From the NCBI GenBank assembly GCA_013176395.1, contig JABMLP010000002.1, positions 2,046,001 to 2,110,000 on the forward strand: DNA of 64,000 bases. The letters run 5' to 3'. How positions within the stretch are numbered: the first letter of the stretch is position 1; every line of letters starts with the position of its first letter. This DNA is from Venturia oleaginea (lineage: Eukaryota > Ascomycota > Dothideomycetes > Venturiales > Venturiaceae). A program made the position numbers and the translations under genes. Below, piece by piece: positions 51,978-63,891 of this stretch. The notes under the pieces are model-generated. The model had not been told where the DNA came from and searched no databases. It saw only the letters and a list, made by a program, of their open reading frames with translations.

Positions 51978-54602
51978 TCACCAAACCGCTTCCTCAGACA
52001 CCTTTCCACCCCCCAATTCATGTTTGTACTCATCTTTGATTCGTCCGACGATTCCATCCACAATGCGGTACTTCTTTTCGTAGATGTATTCTAAACCCAA
52101 TCCCCCAATGTCAAGCCCAATATAGGAGCCATCATCGTTCCATAATAGCTTAGCACCAAGCTCGATAACATCAATACCTTCTTCCTTACCATCCTCATCG
52201 TCATCCTCATCGACCACCTCATCGACCTCGACCTCACCAACGCGTCGTTCTTTCTCCTGATACACAAGATCATCCTCAAGGCCCCTAACAAACCACTCCA
52301 AATCTCGAATCTCTTTCTCACGCTTCCCCAACGTTTCCTTGAGAACAAAGACCTCCGCACGCGTAGCACCGACAATACCATCAACCTCCTCCTCCTTTTC
52401 AGCGACTTCCATCTCCTGATCAATGACTTCGTCCTCGCGACGAATGACATCCAACTCGCGCAGCTCAATGGGCGTATTAGTATTCGAAACACCCAACATC
52501 TCATAACCGCGGATCGTATCCCACGTATCTGCCAATGCAGGTGTAAGGAGCATTGAATCCGAAGAAGCGAGGATTTCCTTCTGAGACAAGCGCTTCGGAG
52601 GCTTGAGATCGCAGATATCGATGTCACTTCGGACATGTCCGAGTAGTTCATACCCGACAACCGTCTCCTTTGCCTCTGAGAGCTCGGCACGAAGTTTCCC
52701 CATCTCCTTTTCGGTGTGGACCTTCTCCTTTGCTACATCAGCAGCTTCGGATATGAGATTATTGTTCAGGTATTGTAGTTTCCCAAGCTCTTCCTCCAAT
52801 TGCTCGATGTCATCTTCAAGATTGTTCTTGGTTTGCTCCGCTCCAGCTTTGACAGTTTTAATCTCATCGCGAGCTTTCTGGAAATTGGATTCGACTTCGG
52901 CTTTGACAGTTTCAATCTCATCGCAAGTTTTCTGGAGGTCAGATTCGAAGCGTGCAATCTGACGTCTCGCAGGGTGTTCTCTTCGCCAAAAGTCCGTGAT
53001 CGCATCCCGCAAGACTGCCAAATCGCCATTCATCTGACGAAGCAAGTCTTCCTTCAACTCAGCCAGCCCTCCCGCATCGTAAAGTGCATCGTGAATTTCC
53101 TCCACTTCACTCTCGAGTTGGATAACCAAGGCATCTTGTACCTCGATCGTTTCCTCTTGCTCCTTGACTATCTTTGCATGCCAATCTCGCTCCAGTTGAA
53201 ACTCGGCTTCGGCTGCTTCGAGAGCCTTCTCATGCTCCTCGCGAGTGCGGGCTAGCTCTGCGACCGCAACTTCCCGCTCATATTCACTGGGATGCTTTTG
53301 GTGAGCGGCTGCGACAAGATCATCACACTCATTGCGCTTGTTCTTGAATGCGTCTTCGAGAGCTTGGGAGGCTCTAGTCATTTTGTGCACTTGGTCGAGT
53401 AGATCTTTGGTGACGGCTTCGTTCTGGTCGATAATAGCATCCCGCTCCTGGACTTTGAGTTCTGCTTTGATGATGATGCCATCCTTAACCTCACGCAAGG
53501 AAAGCAGTCGATTCCCAGTCTCGTTGACCTGTTTCCGACATTGTTCATTCTCTGCGTAGAGTTTAGCGATTTCCTCGTCTGCGGCCCAGAGCTTGTTCAA
53601 TAATTCTTGCGCTTCATCTCCGTTCAGTCCCACAAGATGTCCCTCTGCTTGCTTGAGTGGATGGATCATATCTAGACTGAGTTCCAGAGCCTTTGAATTT
53701 CCGGTGTCATCCTGGACAGTGCCGGAATTGCCGATGTCGGTAACACAATCACACCCCGAGAAAAGGGTGCGTGTGCTCTGCGCGAAGTCCGGCTCAGCTG
53801 TTTCCGAAGCTGCATCATGCTGGGTATCGCTAGCTGGAGGGAATTCGAGAAGCGTCACTTCGTCATCGACCCACTCGCCTTGCTGCGAAGAAGTATATCC
53901 GTGAGCTGCGTCTGAATATGAATCGGAGCCTTCGGAATCTGACGTTGGTTCTGCTTCCGCTTCTGTGATAGAAGCCTCTTCGTCGATTGAGGGTGGAAGT
54001 GAAGCCGGACGGCTGTCTTCAGGAGTTTCTGTGGTTGACCCTCGGAAAGTTTCCAATACAGCATCGGTGCTGGCTCTATCTTTGTGCAGTTGAGTTCGCT
54101 GAACAAGGTTGGTGGCTTGGCTATCCACTGGTGCTTCATGGCTCGGCTTGAGACGAAGAGCCAAAATTTGATTGCCTGAAATGACGTTACATGGGACTTT
54201 GGATTTGAGAGTTGAAGAAGTAGTGCCTCCGAGATAACCCAAAGGAGACATTGTACTTGGTAATGGTTGATTGCGAATCGGTCCGGAATGAATGTTGGGT
54301 AGAGGAACGAAGCGACGGTTAGAAAGTGGTACTTGTGATGAGGATGGTGGTTTGAAGTCAGTGGAGGATTTGAGATCTGAGATCGGCATCGCATGGCCAG
54401 GTAACTGACGAGATCTGGAAGTGGAGGACATCACTTCAGTCGGGAGATCTGAAACAGGCACTGCTGGGACGGGTAACGGACTAGATCTTAACGAATGAGC
54501 GGCAGGATTCAGTCTTTGGCCGGGTGATTGTTCAGGGGCTATGCTGGGAGTCAGGTCTGGTTGCTCAAGGACTTGCTCAACTGGTTGTAGAGTATTTGAC
54601 AT
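51978..54602 (-). CDS. Long coiled-coil protein, unknown function
   Basis: A single open frame gives 874 aa from the ATG at 54602 (MSNTLQPVEQVLEQP). The frame is open upstream to 54773, but those codons look unlike the body. Residues ~1-300 are Ser/Pro-rich and disordered. From about residue 330 onward the protein is highly charged with heptad-like Leu/Glu/Lys, for example ELLNKLWAADEEIAKLYAEN, ELARTREEHEKALEAAEAEF and NNLEDDIEQLEEELGKLQYL. A pair of near-duplicate 20-residue segments (AEVESNFQKARDEIKTVKA-like) suggests internal repeats. The C-terminus has EDDDEDGKEEGID and IGGLGLEYIYEKKYRI. Could be a cytoskeletal, septal or spindle-type scaffold, but no family was recognised. Confidence 0.75.
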   Translation of the reverse strand: MSNTLQPVEQVLEQPDLTPSIAPEQSPGQRLNPAAHSLRSSPLPVPAVPVSDLPTEVMSSTSRSRQLPGHAMPISDLKSSTDFKPPSSSQVPLSNRRFVPLPNIHSGPIRNQPLPSTMSPLGYLGGTTSSTLKSKVPCNVISGNQILALRLKPSHEAPVDSQATNLVQRTQLHKDRASTDAVLETFRGSTTETPEDSRPASLPPSIDEEASITEAEAEPTSDSEGSDSYSDAAHGYTSSQQGEWVDDEVTLLEFPPASDTQHDAASETAEPDFAQSTRTLFSGCDCVTDIGNSGTVQDDTGNSKALELSLDMIHPLKQAEGHLVGLNGDEAQELLNKLWAADEEIAKLYAENEQCRKQVNETGNRLLSLREVKDGIIIKAELKVQERDAIIDQNEAVTKDLLDQVHKMTRASQALEDAFKNKRNECDDLVAAAHQKHPSEYEREVAVAELARTREEHEKALEAAEAEFQLERDWHAKIVKEQEETIEVQDALVIQLESEVEEIHDALYDAGGLAELKEDLLRQMNGDLAVLRDAITDFWRREHPARRQIARFESDLQKTCDEIETVKAEVESNFQKARDEIKTVKAGAEQTKNNLEDDIEQLEEELGKLQYLNNNLISEAADVAKEKVHTEKEMGKLRAELSEAKETVVGYELLGHVRSDIDICDLKPPKRLSQKEILASSDSMLLTPALADTWDTIRGYEMLGVSNTNTPIELRELDVIRREDEVIDQEMEVAEKEEEVDGIVGATRAEVFVLKETLGKREKEIRDLEWFVRGLEDDLVYQEKERRVGEVEVDEVVDEDDDEDGKEEGIDVIELGAKLLWNDDGSYIGLDIGGLGLEYIYEKKYRIVDGIVGRIKDEYKHELGGGKVSEEAVW

Positions 54603-55098
54603 GGTTCTGTCCTCCGAAATCGAAATAGTTAAACTATAAGTGGTTATAGGCTTGGTGGACAGAGATGAAATGCTGCTGTTTGGATCAAGAACAAACGAAA
54701 GGAAGCACTCTTTAGTAGACAAAGAGGATACCATGTTCAACTTCGCCAGCAGAGAACACGCGCAGGAGAACACGATTTGTCTTGTTTAACATGATGTCTT
54801 AACACTTCAACTGATGTTGCAGCATTTCGGAGGATGCAGCCATAATCAGAATGTGTTTAAAAAGTAAGTAATTGAATTCAGGTTCAAAGTGCCGAGAAAA
54901 TCTCCAATGTTGATCTGACCATATGTAAACTAGGTATGCTGAGGTTAGCTATGTAGTGGTGACAGTGGGAAGGTGACTATACCTGTGACATCCACAACCC
55001 GACATTAGACTAAATACGTCGCTACTTTAATATACCACATGTGCCATCACTCATGAATATGCCAATGAGAATAGATATGGGTGCAGCATCTTCCAGAT
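54603..55098. other. Intergenic region
   Basis: Promoter of the coiled-coil gene and terminator side of HEI10. No specific signals were identified. Confidence 0.45.
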
Positions 55099-56391
55099 TT
55101 AGCGCATGAATTCCTGAGGAAGCGAAGTCCGGTTAACCCTAGGCATTGTTCGATTTAGTGACCTCGTTTTGCCCATCTTCATCCCAGCGCTCATGCCATA
55201 GCCACTCATCGGCTGAGTGCCAACATTATTCGGGTCGAGAGTGTTGAGAGGCTCGCGTGAGACACCTGTGATGCCATCCACACCGAAAGAGCCTTGATGT
55301 TGATTCGTAGCCATAGGCAAACGGGTGCGATGTGTAGGAGGAGTCGCAAACATCGGCAGGCTCTCTGTTCATGGTCAGCTTCACTCGTTTTGCACACTTT
55401 GCCATACTGACGTGAAGTGTATCCGCGACTAGGCTGTCTGGTCTGCTGCCACGCTTGAGACGCTGCTGCACGCTGGACGCGGAGACCATCTGTGCTTTCG
55501 GAACTGCCGCTATGAGGACGCGTATAGAGTCCCCTTGCTCCTTGGAACTCGCCGCTCACACCACCAACGCCCCTGGAGTAGACAGCATGGGACTTGCTCG
55601 GAAAGCGCCCTGCAACTGCGCCCTGAGATACTTGTTCGGCTACCTCTAACGCGGCCTCTCTTGCATGAGATCGCATTTTCTCTCCTTTGAGCTCTGTGTA
55701 TTGTTTCTGTATATCTTGAAAGGCTTTGTTTTTGTCTTTGAATGCATTGCGGAGGTCCAGGTTTTTGTTCTCAAGGTCTGAATACCTACGATCTGATTCT
55801 GAGACTGGAGTCAGTAGATTGATCCGTGGCCGATCGAGAAGACGAACCTGAGAGGGCGTCTTGAAGTTTCTTGATCTGAAGGTTAGCCTGTGCAATGATA
55901 GTGTCGAGCTGCTGATTTATGTTGTTATGTTTTTTGCGAAGATTGTTAGCCAGGTGAGATTGATAGGTGCTATAGGTAGTTAGCAGAAGTCATGGACTGG
56001 TACAAGAGGTAAACGTTTACATTTCTTGGTTGACTTGGTAGCTGTAGAATGAAAGGCCTCGACCAGCGCACTCCATAATGATGGTGGGCGTCAAGCCGCT
56101 CAATACACTGGTCTTGTAGTCTTCCAAAGGGTCAAGTTGGGTGATAACAGCATCGTCTTGGTTCATCAGGCGCACACCGCACGCGGGACATTGTCGAACG
56201 CCATCGTTTGTTGGCGCAGAGAGACCTGTTTTCTCGGCACACGGGAGGCAGAGGATGTGGCTGTCTGGTATTAGTCGATGGTATAAGAGGGCAGGAATCT
56301 CAATTCACCTGCAAGTGGTGACAACAGCCTGCTGCAATATGGTCTCTCGGCATTCGAGAATGTTGCATCTCCAGGAGAAGTCGGCGGCCAT
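55099..56391 (-). CDS. HEI10: HEI10/CCNB1IP1-like RING E3 ligase
   Basis: Meiotic pro-crossover RING protein, acting as a SUMO/ubiquitin ligase on recombination nodules. Exons are joined by eye, with about four introns. Exon 1 is MAADFSWRCNILECRETILQ through TTCR, spliced to SHILCLPCAEKTGL and VRQCPACGVRLMNQDD, forming the modified RING. LDPLEDYKTSVLSGLTPTII and CAGRGLSFYSYQVNQE are the family blocks after the RING. A coiled coil follows (NNINQQLDTIIAQANLQIKK). Next come a NAFKDKNKAFQDIQKQYTEL segment, an S/G-rich tail and the C-terminal NRTMPRVNRTSLPQEFMR. The pattern resembles CCNB1IP1 from N- to C-terminus. Exon edges near 55390 and 55800 are less certain. Confidence 0.8.
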
Positions 56392-56985
56392 TGATTGGAG
56401 ACGAAAAATGCAAGATTTGAAGTGAGAGTTGGGGAGGTTGAGAGATTGTTGAAAATTGAAGTTGAGATAGCGAAATTGAAGTCGCCGTGCCTACTGAATA
56501 TAGGCTGAGAAGTCACGACCAAGTGTCAAACTTCATCACCAATACCATGCTGCTCATAAGGACAGAGATCAGTCTTGACCGTTCTCAAGCGTACTGATCC
56601 AGGAAAAGGCCTCCCAGTGTGGTCATGACGGAAAAGAAGGCCATGCGACAACTGAGGTTGCTGTTCACCAAGAACACACGGCGAGCACCCATCTTCAGCC
56701 AAGGCAAATGTAGAGGCGGCCTTCACATTTTTACAAGAGTGCGTATCCAGGACCCAGCGACGCGTTGATGTCCCGAGTGCTGACCTCACAGGTGCTGGCC
56801 TAGCTAAGAACGTACTCAGCCCGGGTCAGCGGTAGCAGATGCTTCGGCCCTTGACGCGTGTGATGGTGACGAACTGTAGGACGCGGAATTCAAAACCACT
56901 ACATGACTCGCGTGCATACCTGTATCGAAATTCGACGGCCTTGGACGCCACCTCCTCTAAACAAACAACATACACATAGCCAGGG
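56392..56985. promoter_or_regulatory. Divergent promoter region of HEI10 and XAP5
   Basis: 594 bp between divergent start codons. No TATA box is clear. A minus frame at 56526-56789 has no motif and is ignored. Confidence 0.5.
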
Positions 56986-58233
56986 ATGAGCTACCCAGAT
57001 CCCTCAGCCTTGGGCGACTCGCCCAATCCAAGCCGCTTCACATCGCAACAAATTACAGCAGAAGACCTATTGAAGTCGCAAACTGAGGGCCTTGTCACTC
57101 TCTCAGATTATCGCAAACGGCGTCTCGAGGCTATGGAGCTGCGGGAGATGGGCATATTGGGCTCAACTGCAAGCTCGGGTACCAACACACCTGATGGGTA
57201 AGTTGAACGACTCGAATCAAGGAAGCAGGGATAATTGGCAAAGTACAGGACTGAGACACCAAAACCCGTGAAAAAGAAGGCAAAGAAGGGCGCCGCTAAA
57301 CCCAAAGGAAAGCTATCTTTTGCCTTCGATTATGAAGAAGAGGAGTACTCGAGTCTTTCTGCTGCTGCGACTCCAAGGTCTGTGCCGAAGTCGGATACAC
57401 CGCGCGATCAAACCCCCAACGAAGACTCCCAGGATGATGACTCCGGGACGACCAGAAAGAAGCTGAAGCCGAATGCCAATGTCGCTGTTGTGGCTAAAGC
57501 GCGGACGAAGGCAGTGTTGCTGAGAGAAGCACAGGCGAGGGACCAGATGAGAAAGGATTTCCTAATCACGAAAGAATTGGTCAAAAATACGGATATCGTG
57601 GTACCCTTCATATTCTACGACGGTGCGAAGACTCCTGGCGGCAAAGTAAGAGTCAAGAAGCGGGATCACATCTGGGTCTTCCTTGACAAGGCGCGGAAAG
57701 TAGGCGCTGGACTTGCAATTGGTGAGGACAAGGGAGGGAAATCATGGGCAAGAGTCAGTGTGGACGATTTGATGTTGGTGAGAGGATCGATGATAATTCC
57801 GCATGTAAGATTACGCATCCAATATATGTACACGAATGGTTTGATAACATATTTTCAGCACTTCGAATTCTACTACTTCCCAGCCAACAACGTCAAGACC
57901 CCTGATGGTCCCATCTTCGCCTTCTCCGCCGAGAGAACATCCGCAACTCCCACCTCCCTACCAGAAGAAGTGGCCGCAGCGGTGGAACCATCGACCTACG
58001 ACCCTCTTGCTCGAAAGGAGAGAGAAGACAAAGATGATAAGACAACAAAGGTACCAGACAACGAGCTTGAAGGTTTCAACGACGAGCCTCAAGCAAGCAA
58101 AGTGGTGGATCGACGCTGGTACGAGCGTAACAAGCATATCTATCCGATGAGTACGTGGGAAGAGTATGACGTTAAGCAAGACTACAAGAATGGTGTCAAG
58201 AAGGATACAGAGGGGAACTCTTTCTTCTTCTGA
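56986..58233 (+). CDS. XAP5/FAM50 family nuclear protein
   Basis: A conserved nuclear protein linked to spliceosome function and chromatin/transcription in eukaryotes. Exons 56986-57197, 57249-57804 and 57859-58233 give 380 aa. The N-terminus has LKSQTEGLVTLSDYRKRRLE, then a Lys-rich NLS-like stretch (KKKAKKGAAKPKGK). Family blocks include LSFAFDYEEEE, KTPGGKVRVKKRDHIWVFLD and SWARVSVDDLMLVRGSMIIP. After splicing these join H-FEFYYFPANNV, and the C-terminus is VVDRRWYERNKHIYPMSTWE ending NSFFF. The 54-nt intron at 57805-57858 (GTAAGATTACG...TTTTCAG) is in phase and stop-free, so an unspliced form would only add 18 residues. Confidence 0.93.
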
Positions 58234-59080
58234 TGGCAGAAATTGGCAGAAAGAGCTTTAATCTCAAGTTTTTGGCTCTGTACTTGCCTAGCTTTAGGAA
58301 AATAGTAGGCTGCACAAGTTCGATCCCATCCAGCGAGTCGAGAAATCCTGCTCGTTCTTCCGGTATGACCACATCGACGTGGAGAAAATTCCGAAGGGTC
58401 AGGTGTTTGTCGATCTGGTAATCTAGCTGTGATGGCAGGGTACATCCGAGGATTCTTGACCAGCTCACTTGTCGTATCGGCGCCGAAGATGATGTGTGGA
58501 GACTCTCGGAGTCCGCGCGTTGCGCACTTATCATATCTCCAGCAGTGTTGTCAGGCACACGACTCCTGACGTTTTGACCCCAACAGTGACCCTGAACCAC
58601 TCTTTATAATAACAGTCGGGAAGGCGGTTGAAGATTGGTAAGCACTTAGAGCGTGCTGGGATGCCGGTCCGAACTCCTAGCCCTGTCATAATCATCATCT
58701 CCAGCCTCGTGTTGCAGACCCGTCGTGTTTCGTCCAGTGAATGCGCTTCAGCCGTGTGATGTCTACGCCGTCATCAACCACCGAAGCGAAAGGGTGAGGT
58801 TGCAAAACAGCTGCCTGATTCTACTCTGCAAACACTTTCACACACCTGTTATCTTGGTCTTGCCAGATATTCGCCACTGCTCCCTCTTTTTTTTTTTTTG
58901 GTTGTGAGAAGAAACCATTCTCGACTTTGCGGGTGATCTGAGAATCCCAGCGTCAGATCGCGATTTTCATTTTCTACGAGGTACGGCGCTCAGAGCCTCA
59001 GAACGGAACAATTGGAGTCCCCGCAGCATACAACAATTATTGCTTCTCAAGCCGATTCACGTCCCTTAGGGTTGCCGAAC
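58234..59080. other. Intergenic region and 5' leader of the Zn2Cys6 gene
   Basis: 847 bp. A poly(T) tract lies at about 58889-58901. It likely holds the promoter and 5' UTR of the transcription factor. No other gene was seen. Confidence 0.5.
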
Positions 59081-62000
59081 ATGCTTCAATCGGGGTCGCA
59101 TCCCCAGCTGCAGGGCGATTACTTCAACAATGTCTCCCAGCAACCAAACGCCGACCCGAGTCCAGAGGGTACACGTAGGAATAGCGGAGATGCCTCTGTA
59201 GGATTGAACGAATTGCAGCCCAAGGCCAAAAGAATAGCATGTGTGCTGTGTAGAAAGAGGAAGCTCAAGTGTGATGGGGCCAGACCAGCTTGTGGAAGTT
59301 CGTAAAACATGAATTCCTGGACGACATCTATGTTTCACTAATCTAATTGTCTTATAGCTTGTAAGAGATTATTTCACGGCTGCGCATATGATGAGGTCAG
59401 AAAGAAGAGTGGACCAAAGAGGGGATATGTCAAGTTGCTGGAAGCCCGTCTACGTATGTTCGCAATCTACTTTGTTGCGGTCGAGCACCTAAGTATACTG
59501 ATACCATGCGCTACAGAACAAGTTGAGACACTTCTCAAGACCCAAGAACCAGAGCAGCAACAGAAACTACCAAGTCCTCCCACCAACGTGTCCTATCCAA
59601 TCTTCCCAACCTCATCTGCTCCGCCGCCCACGTCCACCAACTTCATAATCGAGAGTAATCTTACCTCGATGAATGAGTATACTTTGCCCACAGGTACACC
59701 AATGGGAGGAATATCAACAGACTATGGAACGGATGGCTTGAACTATGACCAGCCTGGCATGTCAACTGAAAATGCACATGCCTATCCTTGGGAAATGGTT
59801 GGACTTGGTCTAGACGAGCCATTGCCGCCCCAGGATACCATTGACGATCTGTATATGCTCCTCACAGTCTGGAACAGGGTATTTAATATGCTGACTGAGA
59901 CTACAGATACCAAATATACTTTGAGAAAATCCATCCCTCTTGTCCTATAATGCACCGCCCACGGTTCCTCGCCTCTTTAAATCTGGCCCCACAATTGCGA
60001 CCACCAATAGGTCTGAGATATGCAATGTGGACAATGGCTGCGTCCGTAACGGACAAATACGAATCCCTTGCAGAACACTTTTACCATCGCGCGCGAAAAT
60101 ATCTACAAGCAGATGAAATGAAGGGCCATGGAGAAGGGATCATAAGCGTTCATCATTGCCAGGCGTGGATCATTGTGACGATTTACGAATTTAAAAACAT
60201 GTACTTTCCAAGAGCATGGCAAAGTACTGGACGAGGTGTGCGAATGGCACAAATGCTAGGATTATCAAGGATTGATGGTTTTGGACTTGATGTAAAACAA
60301 TGTCTGCCTCCGGCTAAGGATTGGATAGAAAGAGAGGAGCGTCGGAGAACATTCTGGATGGCATTTTGTGAGGACAGATATGCGTCTGTAGGCACAGGTT
60401 GGCCAATGACCATTGACGAACGAGATGTAAGTTCGCAAGCGATTAAACTACTTTCACTCGCTAAATGATGATCCAGATCATGGCCAATCTTCCCGCTTCG
60501 GAAGATTCCTTTGAAAGGGGTAATCCAGAGCAAACAATCTCACTCGAGCAAGCTCTTAAACCAGCTGGAGCTCAAAAGCTAAGTCCGTTGTCGGGAGTAG
60601 TAATCATGTCATGTATGTTTGGCAGGAATCTTTTGCATTTGCATCGACCTTCTCCCGATGACAATGATGACAATCTCAACGGCGAGTTCTGGCGGCGCCA
60701 TCGACGTATTGAAAGCATTCTTTCGCATACAGCACTCTCACTGCCGGATCATCTGAGACTACCCGCAGGATTGCCTGATCCCAACGTCGTGTTCATGAAT
60801 ATGGCCATTCACACTTCGACCATTTGTTTACACCAAGCAGCAATATTCAAGGCAGATAAACACAAATTACCACCGAATGTTGGGTCCGAGAGTAGAGTCA
60901 GATGCGTTACAGCCGCAGCAGAAATTGCTCGAATAATGCGGATGCTGAGCACACTCGATCTTTCGACAGTAAGTTGGCCCAATAATGACATTGCGAAGCC
61001 CACTGCTAACGTCCGCAGATGAATCCTTTTCTCGCGTTCTGCTTGTATGTAGCAGCTCGTGTGTTCGTTCAATACCTCAAGTTCCGCCCCAAAGACGAGC
61101 AAATGATCTCGTCACTCCAATTCCTCCTCGCAGCCATGCACGCGTTGAAGCGCAAAAATCCACTCACCGAGTCGTTTCTGGTGCAATTGGATGTCGACCT
61201 CGAAGGTATGGGTATGGATGTTGGGCAGAGACCTCTTACTCAGGCACGTATGGCAGCGGCCGAGATGCCCAATGGAATAGACTCGATGAAATGCAGCCCA
61301 ATATTCGAAATTCGGGATTCGCAAGCCGCAAACCCGAAATTCAATCGTTTTGGTGGTGGCGTGCCTATATTTGGTGACAATGGAATCAGCCGACACGGCA
61401 ATCCTAGAAAGCCTAGCACAGAAAGTCCAGGCCCGCCATTTCACACTGCTCACGCCAATATCAACATGGCTGGCGATGACACACGCAGGCAGTCGTTTGA
61501 CTATCTAGGAGGAAACGATGACTCATCGCCATATAACTTGCCAAATCGCAATCGCTCAGGCCCAGCTGCAGGACAATTCGGCGGCACGAGAATGACCACT
61601 CTAGCGGATTCTCTCTCGCCTTCTACCTCTGATGCAAGTCGCTCACCCAACATGAATAATAACCAACAAAGCACACAAAGTAATTCTCAAAGAGATTCTT
61701 CCTCACACACCTCCTTCACTCCGCCGTCGCTCGGTGACAACAACAACGAAACGCGACACAACAGTCTAAACAAAGCCAATTCTCCTGCTGCTTCTACCAG
61801 CAATGCCAATAATACGAATCGAAGTCGAGTGCCCACAATGGCAGATGGAAACGTCTTCTCCATGGATACCAATTTTTCAAGCTTCCAACATGGATTCTTG
61901 GGGCAACCGATTGAGGCTAGTGATGCGACTGGCATATTTGCGCCCATGGGCTCAGGATGGGAGATGAGCGGCATCGAAATCACAGGTTCAACGAGTACAG

Positions 62001-62152
62001 GATTAACGCCTGGACCGACGGGTCTGACACCTGGTCCTTGGAATAACGAAGAATTCTTTAAGAGCATGGGAACGAGTTGGAATACTAGTGGGGATGGTGG
62101 TTTTGCAGATTCCAATTCCAATTCCAATTCCAATGATAGGCGTGGTAGTTGA
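59081..62152 (+). CDS. Zn2Cys6 fungal transcription factor
   Basis: DNA-binding regulator of unknown target set. Start ATG 59081 (MLQSGSHPQLQ); the frame is open upstream but lacks ATG. The cluster CVLCRKRKLKCDGARPAC-G-T-C...GC fits Cx2Cx6Cx5Cx2Cx6C, but only if an intron with a non-consensus GTTCGT donor (about 59299) is removed inside the cluster. Further introns lie at 59454-59517, about 59850-59907, 60428-60476 and 60970-61019, with good ends. The fungal_trans region reads YFEKIHPSCPIMHRPRFLAS, WTMAASVTDKYESLAEHFYH, GRGVRMAQMLGLSRIDGFGL, EREERRRTFWMAFCEDRYAS and GTGWPMTIDERD. The C-terminal ~250 residues are Asn/Ser-rich, with a (TTCCAA)n-encoded Ser-Asn run at the end. About 900 aa. Confidence 0.85.
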
Positions 62153-62858
62153 ACCATCACAATAGGAGCAGGTTCTTTTTGGATGGTATTTGTTTGTCTA
62201 TTAGGAACGGGTGCGTCATGGTATACCCTCCTCTTCTTCTTTATTGTTTCTGTCGCTTGGTTTATTCCCCTATTAGCGTCTGCCAGGGCGCTTGCTGTTG
62301 TTGTTAGATTGAGCATCATTTTCTGGGGTTTTAAACGGATCATGCATTGGTGAGGATAGACGCCCACCCAACTTCGGCTGCTAGCGAGCTGTAGACTTTG
62401 TATAATACCTTGTATAGAGAGATGACAAATGACCTAATCATGACCTTTCAAACATTGCATCATGGACTGAGTGAGACGATCCGTATGATGTTGCTATATC
62501 TAATGTGATTGATTAGTCGCCTAACACCGTCACGTCACGAAATTGACGATGCCCCTCACTTCTTTCAGCCCTTTGGAAATTACCAATCATCTCACCCCTG
62601 AAACGAATCAGAGAAATGCAACATGTTGCACGAGTCTCAGAATGTTAACGTAGGCAAGCACCATCGGGGCGTAATAGTACAATTAGTAAGCATGGCTCGG
62701 TATGATTCGTCACGTCATATGGCAACAACGCGATCGACGTGATCGATTGGTGAGATATATATGTGAAGGTGCGGTGCATGAACGGAGGTGACCTCTTCGA
62801 TAACTATAACTCTTCACTCACAACAATCAGCAACCTACAACAATCACCAGAAATTATC
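62153..62858. other. Intergenic region with TATA box for the reductase
   Basis: 706 bp. AGATATATATG at about 62753-62763 lies ~100 bp before the ATG at 62859 and is a good TATA candidate. Nothing else recognised. Confidence 0.5.
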
Positions 62859-63891
62859 ATGTCACAGGGAATCAAAATCGTCTTTGGAGCTGCAGGTGAG
62901 AGCCGAAGCAGAGCAGTGCCTTGGTGTAGAGAAACTAATGAAGCCAGGCTTGAATCCCGCTTCCAACTTCTATAACCCAGCTGACGTAAAGGAGTTGCTC
63001 GATACGCTCGAGAACCTAGGAGTCAAGAATCTCGACACTGCACAGCTCTATGGAGAGAGTGAAAAGGTTCTCGGAGAGCACAACGCAGGCGACCGGTTTA
63101 TCATCGATACCAAATCAGCAGGAGGCTTCAAACCATCGAGCGCTCTCAAGCCAGAGAATCTGTACAAGCTCGCCCACGAATCAATCTCGAAGTTAAAGGT
63201 CAAGAACGTGGATATCTTCTACATTCATGCCCCAGACAGTTCGGTGGAGTTATCAGAGTGGGTCCCAATAATCGACAAGCTGTACAAAGAAGGCCTCTTT
63301 AAGCGATTTGGGCTCTCAAACTTCAAGCCCGAGGATGTGAAGACGATTTACGAGTACACAAAGAGCAAAGGCTACATCTCTCCTTCCGCTTACCAGGGCA
63401 ACTACTCTCCCGTTGCGAGGTTGCAGGACACAACACTCTTCCCTGTCTTGCGCGACTTGAAGATTTCCTTCTACGCATATAGTCCCGTTGCTGGAGGCTT
63501 CCTCACCAAGACTCGCGCTCAGATCGAGGAAGGAAAGTATGGCCGCTTCGTTGCAGGTAACCCGATTGGCGATATGTACCTCGGTCTCTATGCCAAGCCA
63601 TCCTACCTTGACGCATTGGATGAGTGGGAGAGCATTGCCAATGAGGAAGGGATCCCAAAGGCTGAGCTGGCTTACCGTTGGGTAAGCTATCACTCGCCAC
63701 TCAAGCCTGAGCAGGGAGATGCTGTCATTATCGGAGCGAGCAAGCTTGAGCAGGTCAAGCAGACGGTTGAGGGATTGAAGAAAGGGCCGTTGAAGGAGAG
63801 CTCTGTGAAGAGGATCGATCAGGTTTGGGAGAAGATTAAGCATGATGCTCCACTTGACAACTACCACTCGGGATTTGCTGCATCGAAGTAA
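62859..63891 (+). CDS. Aldo-keto reductase (AKR7-like)
   Basis: NADPH-dependent carbonyl reductase, cytosolic. Exons 62859-62895 and 62948-63891 give 326 aa. The first exon has the beta-strand MSQGIKIVFGAAG. Splicing continues LNPASNFYNPADVKELLD. Catalytic tetrad: Asp in NLDTAQLYGESE and Tyr in the same motif, Lys in FIIDTKSAGGF, His in VDIFYIHAPDSS. GLSNFKPEDV and YSPVAGGFLTK are the conserved later blocks. The nucleotide-binding tail is DAVIIGASKLEQVKQTVEGL. It ends SGFAASK. The 3' end lies 109 bp before the window edge. The TATA box at about 62755 suggests inducible expression. Resembles fungal aflatoxin aldehyde reductase-type AKRs; substrate unknown. Confidence 0.9.

Noticed and set aside
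52091..52690. 199-codon minus-strand frame within the coiled-coil gene
   Set aside because: Same-strand alternate frame; highly biased Arg/Ser composition and no conservation-like blocks.
58889..58901. Poly(T) as a retroelement tail
   Set aside because: Isolated 13-nt tract with no element or duplication next to it.
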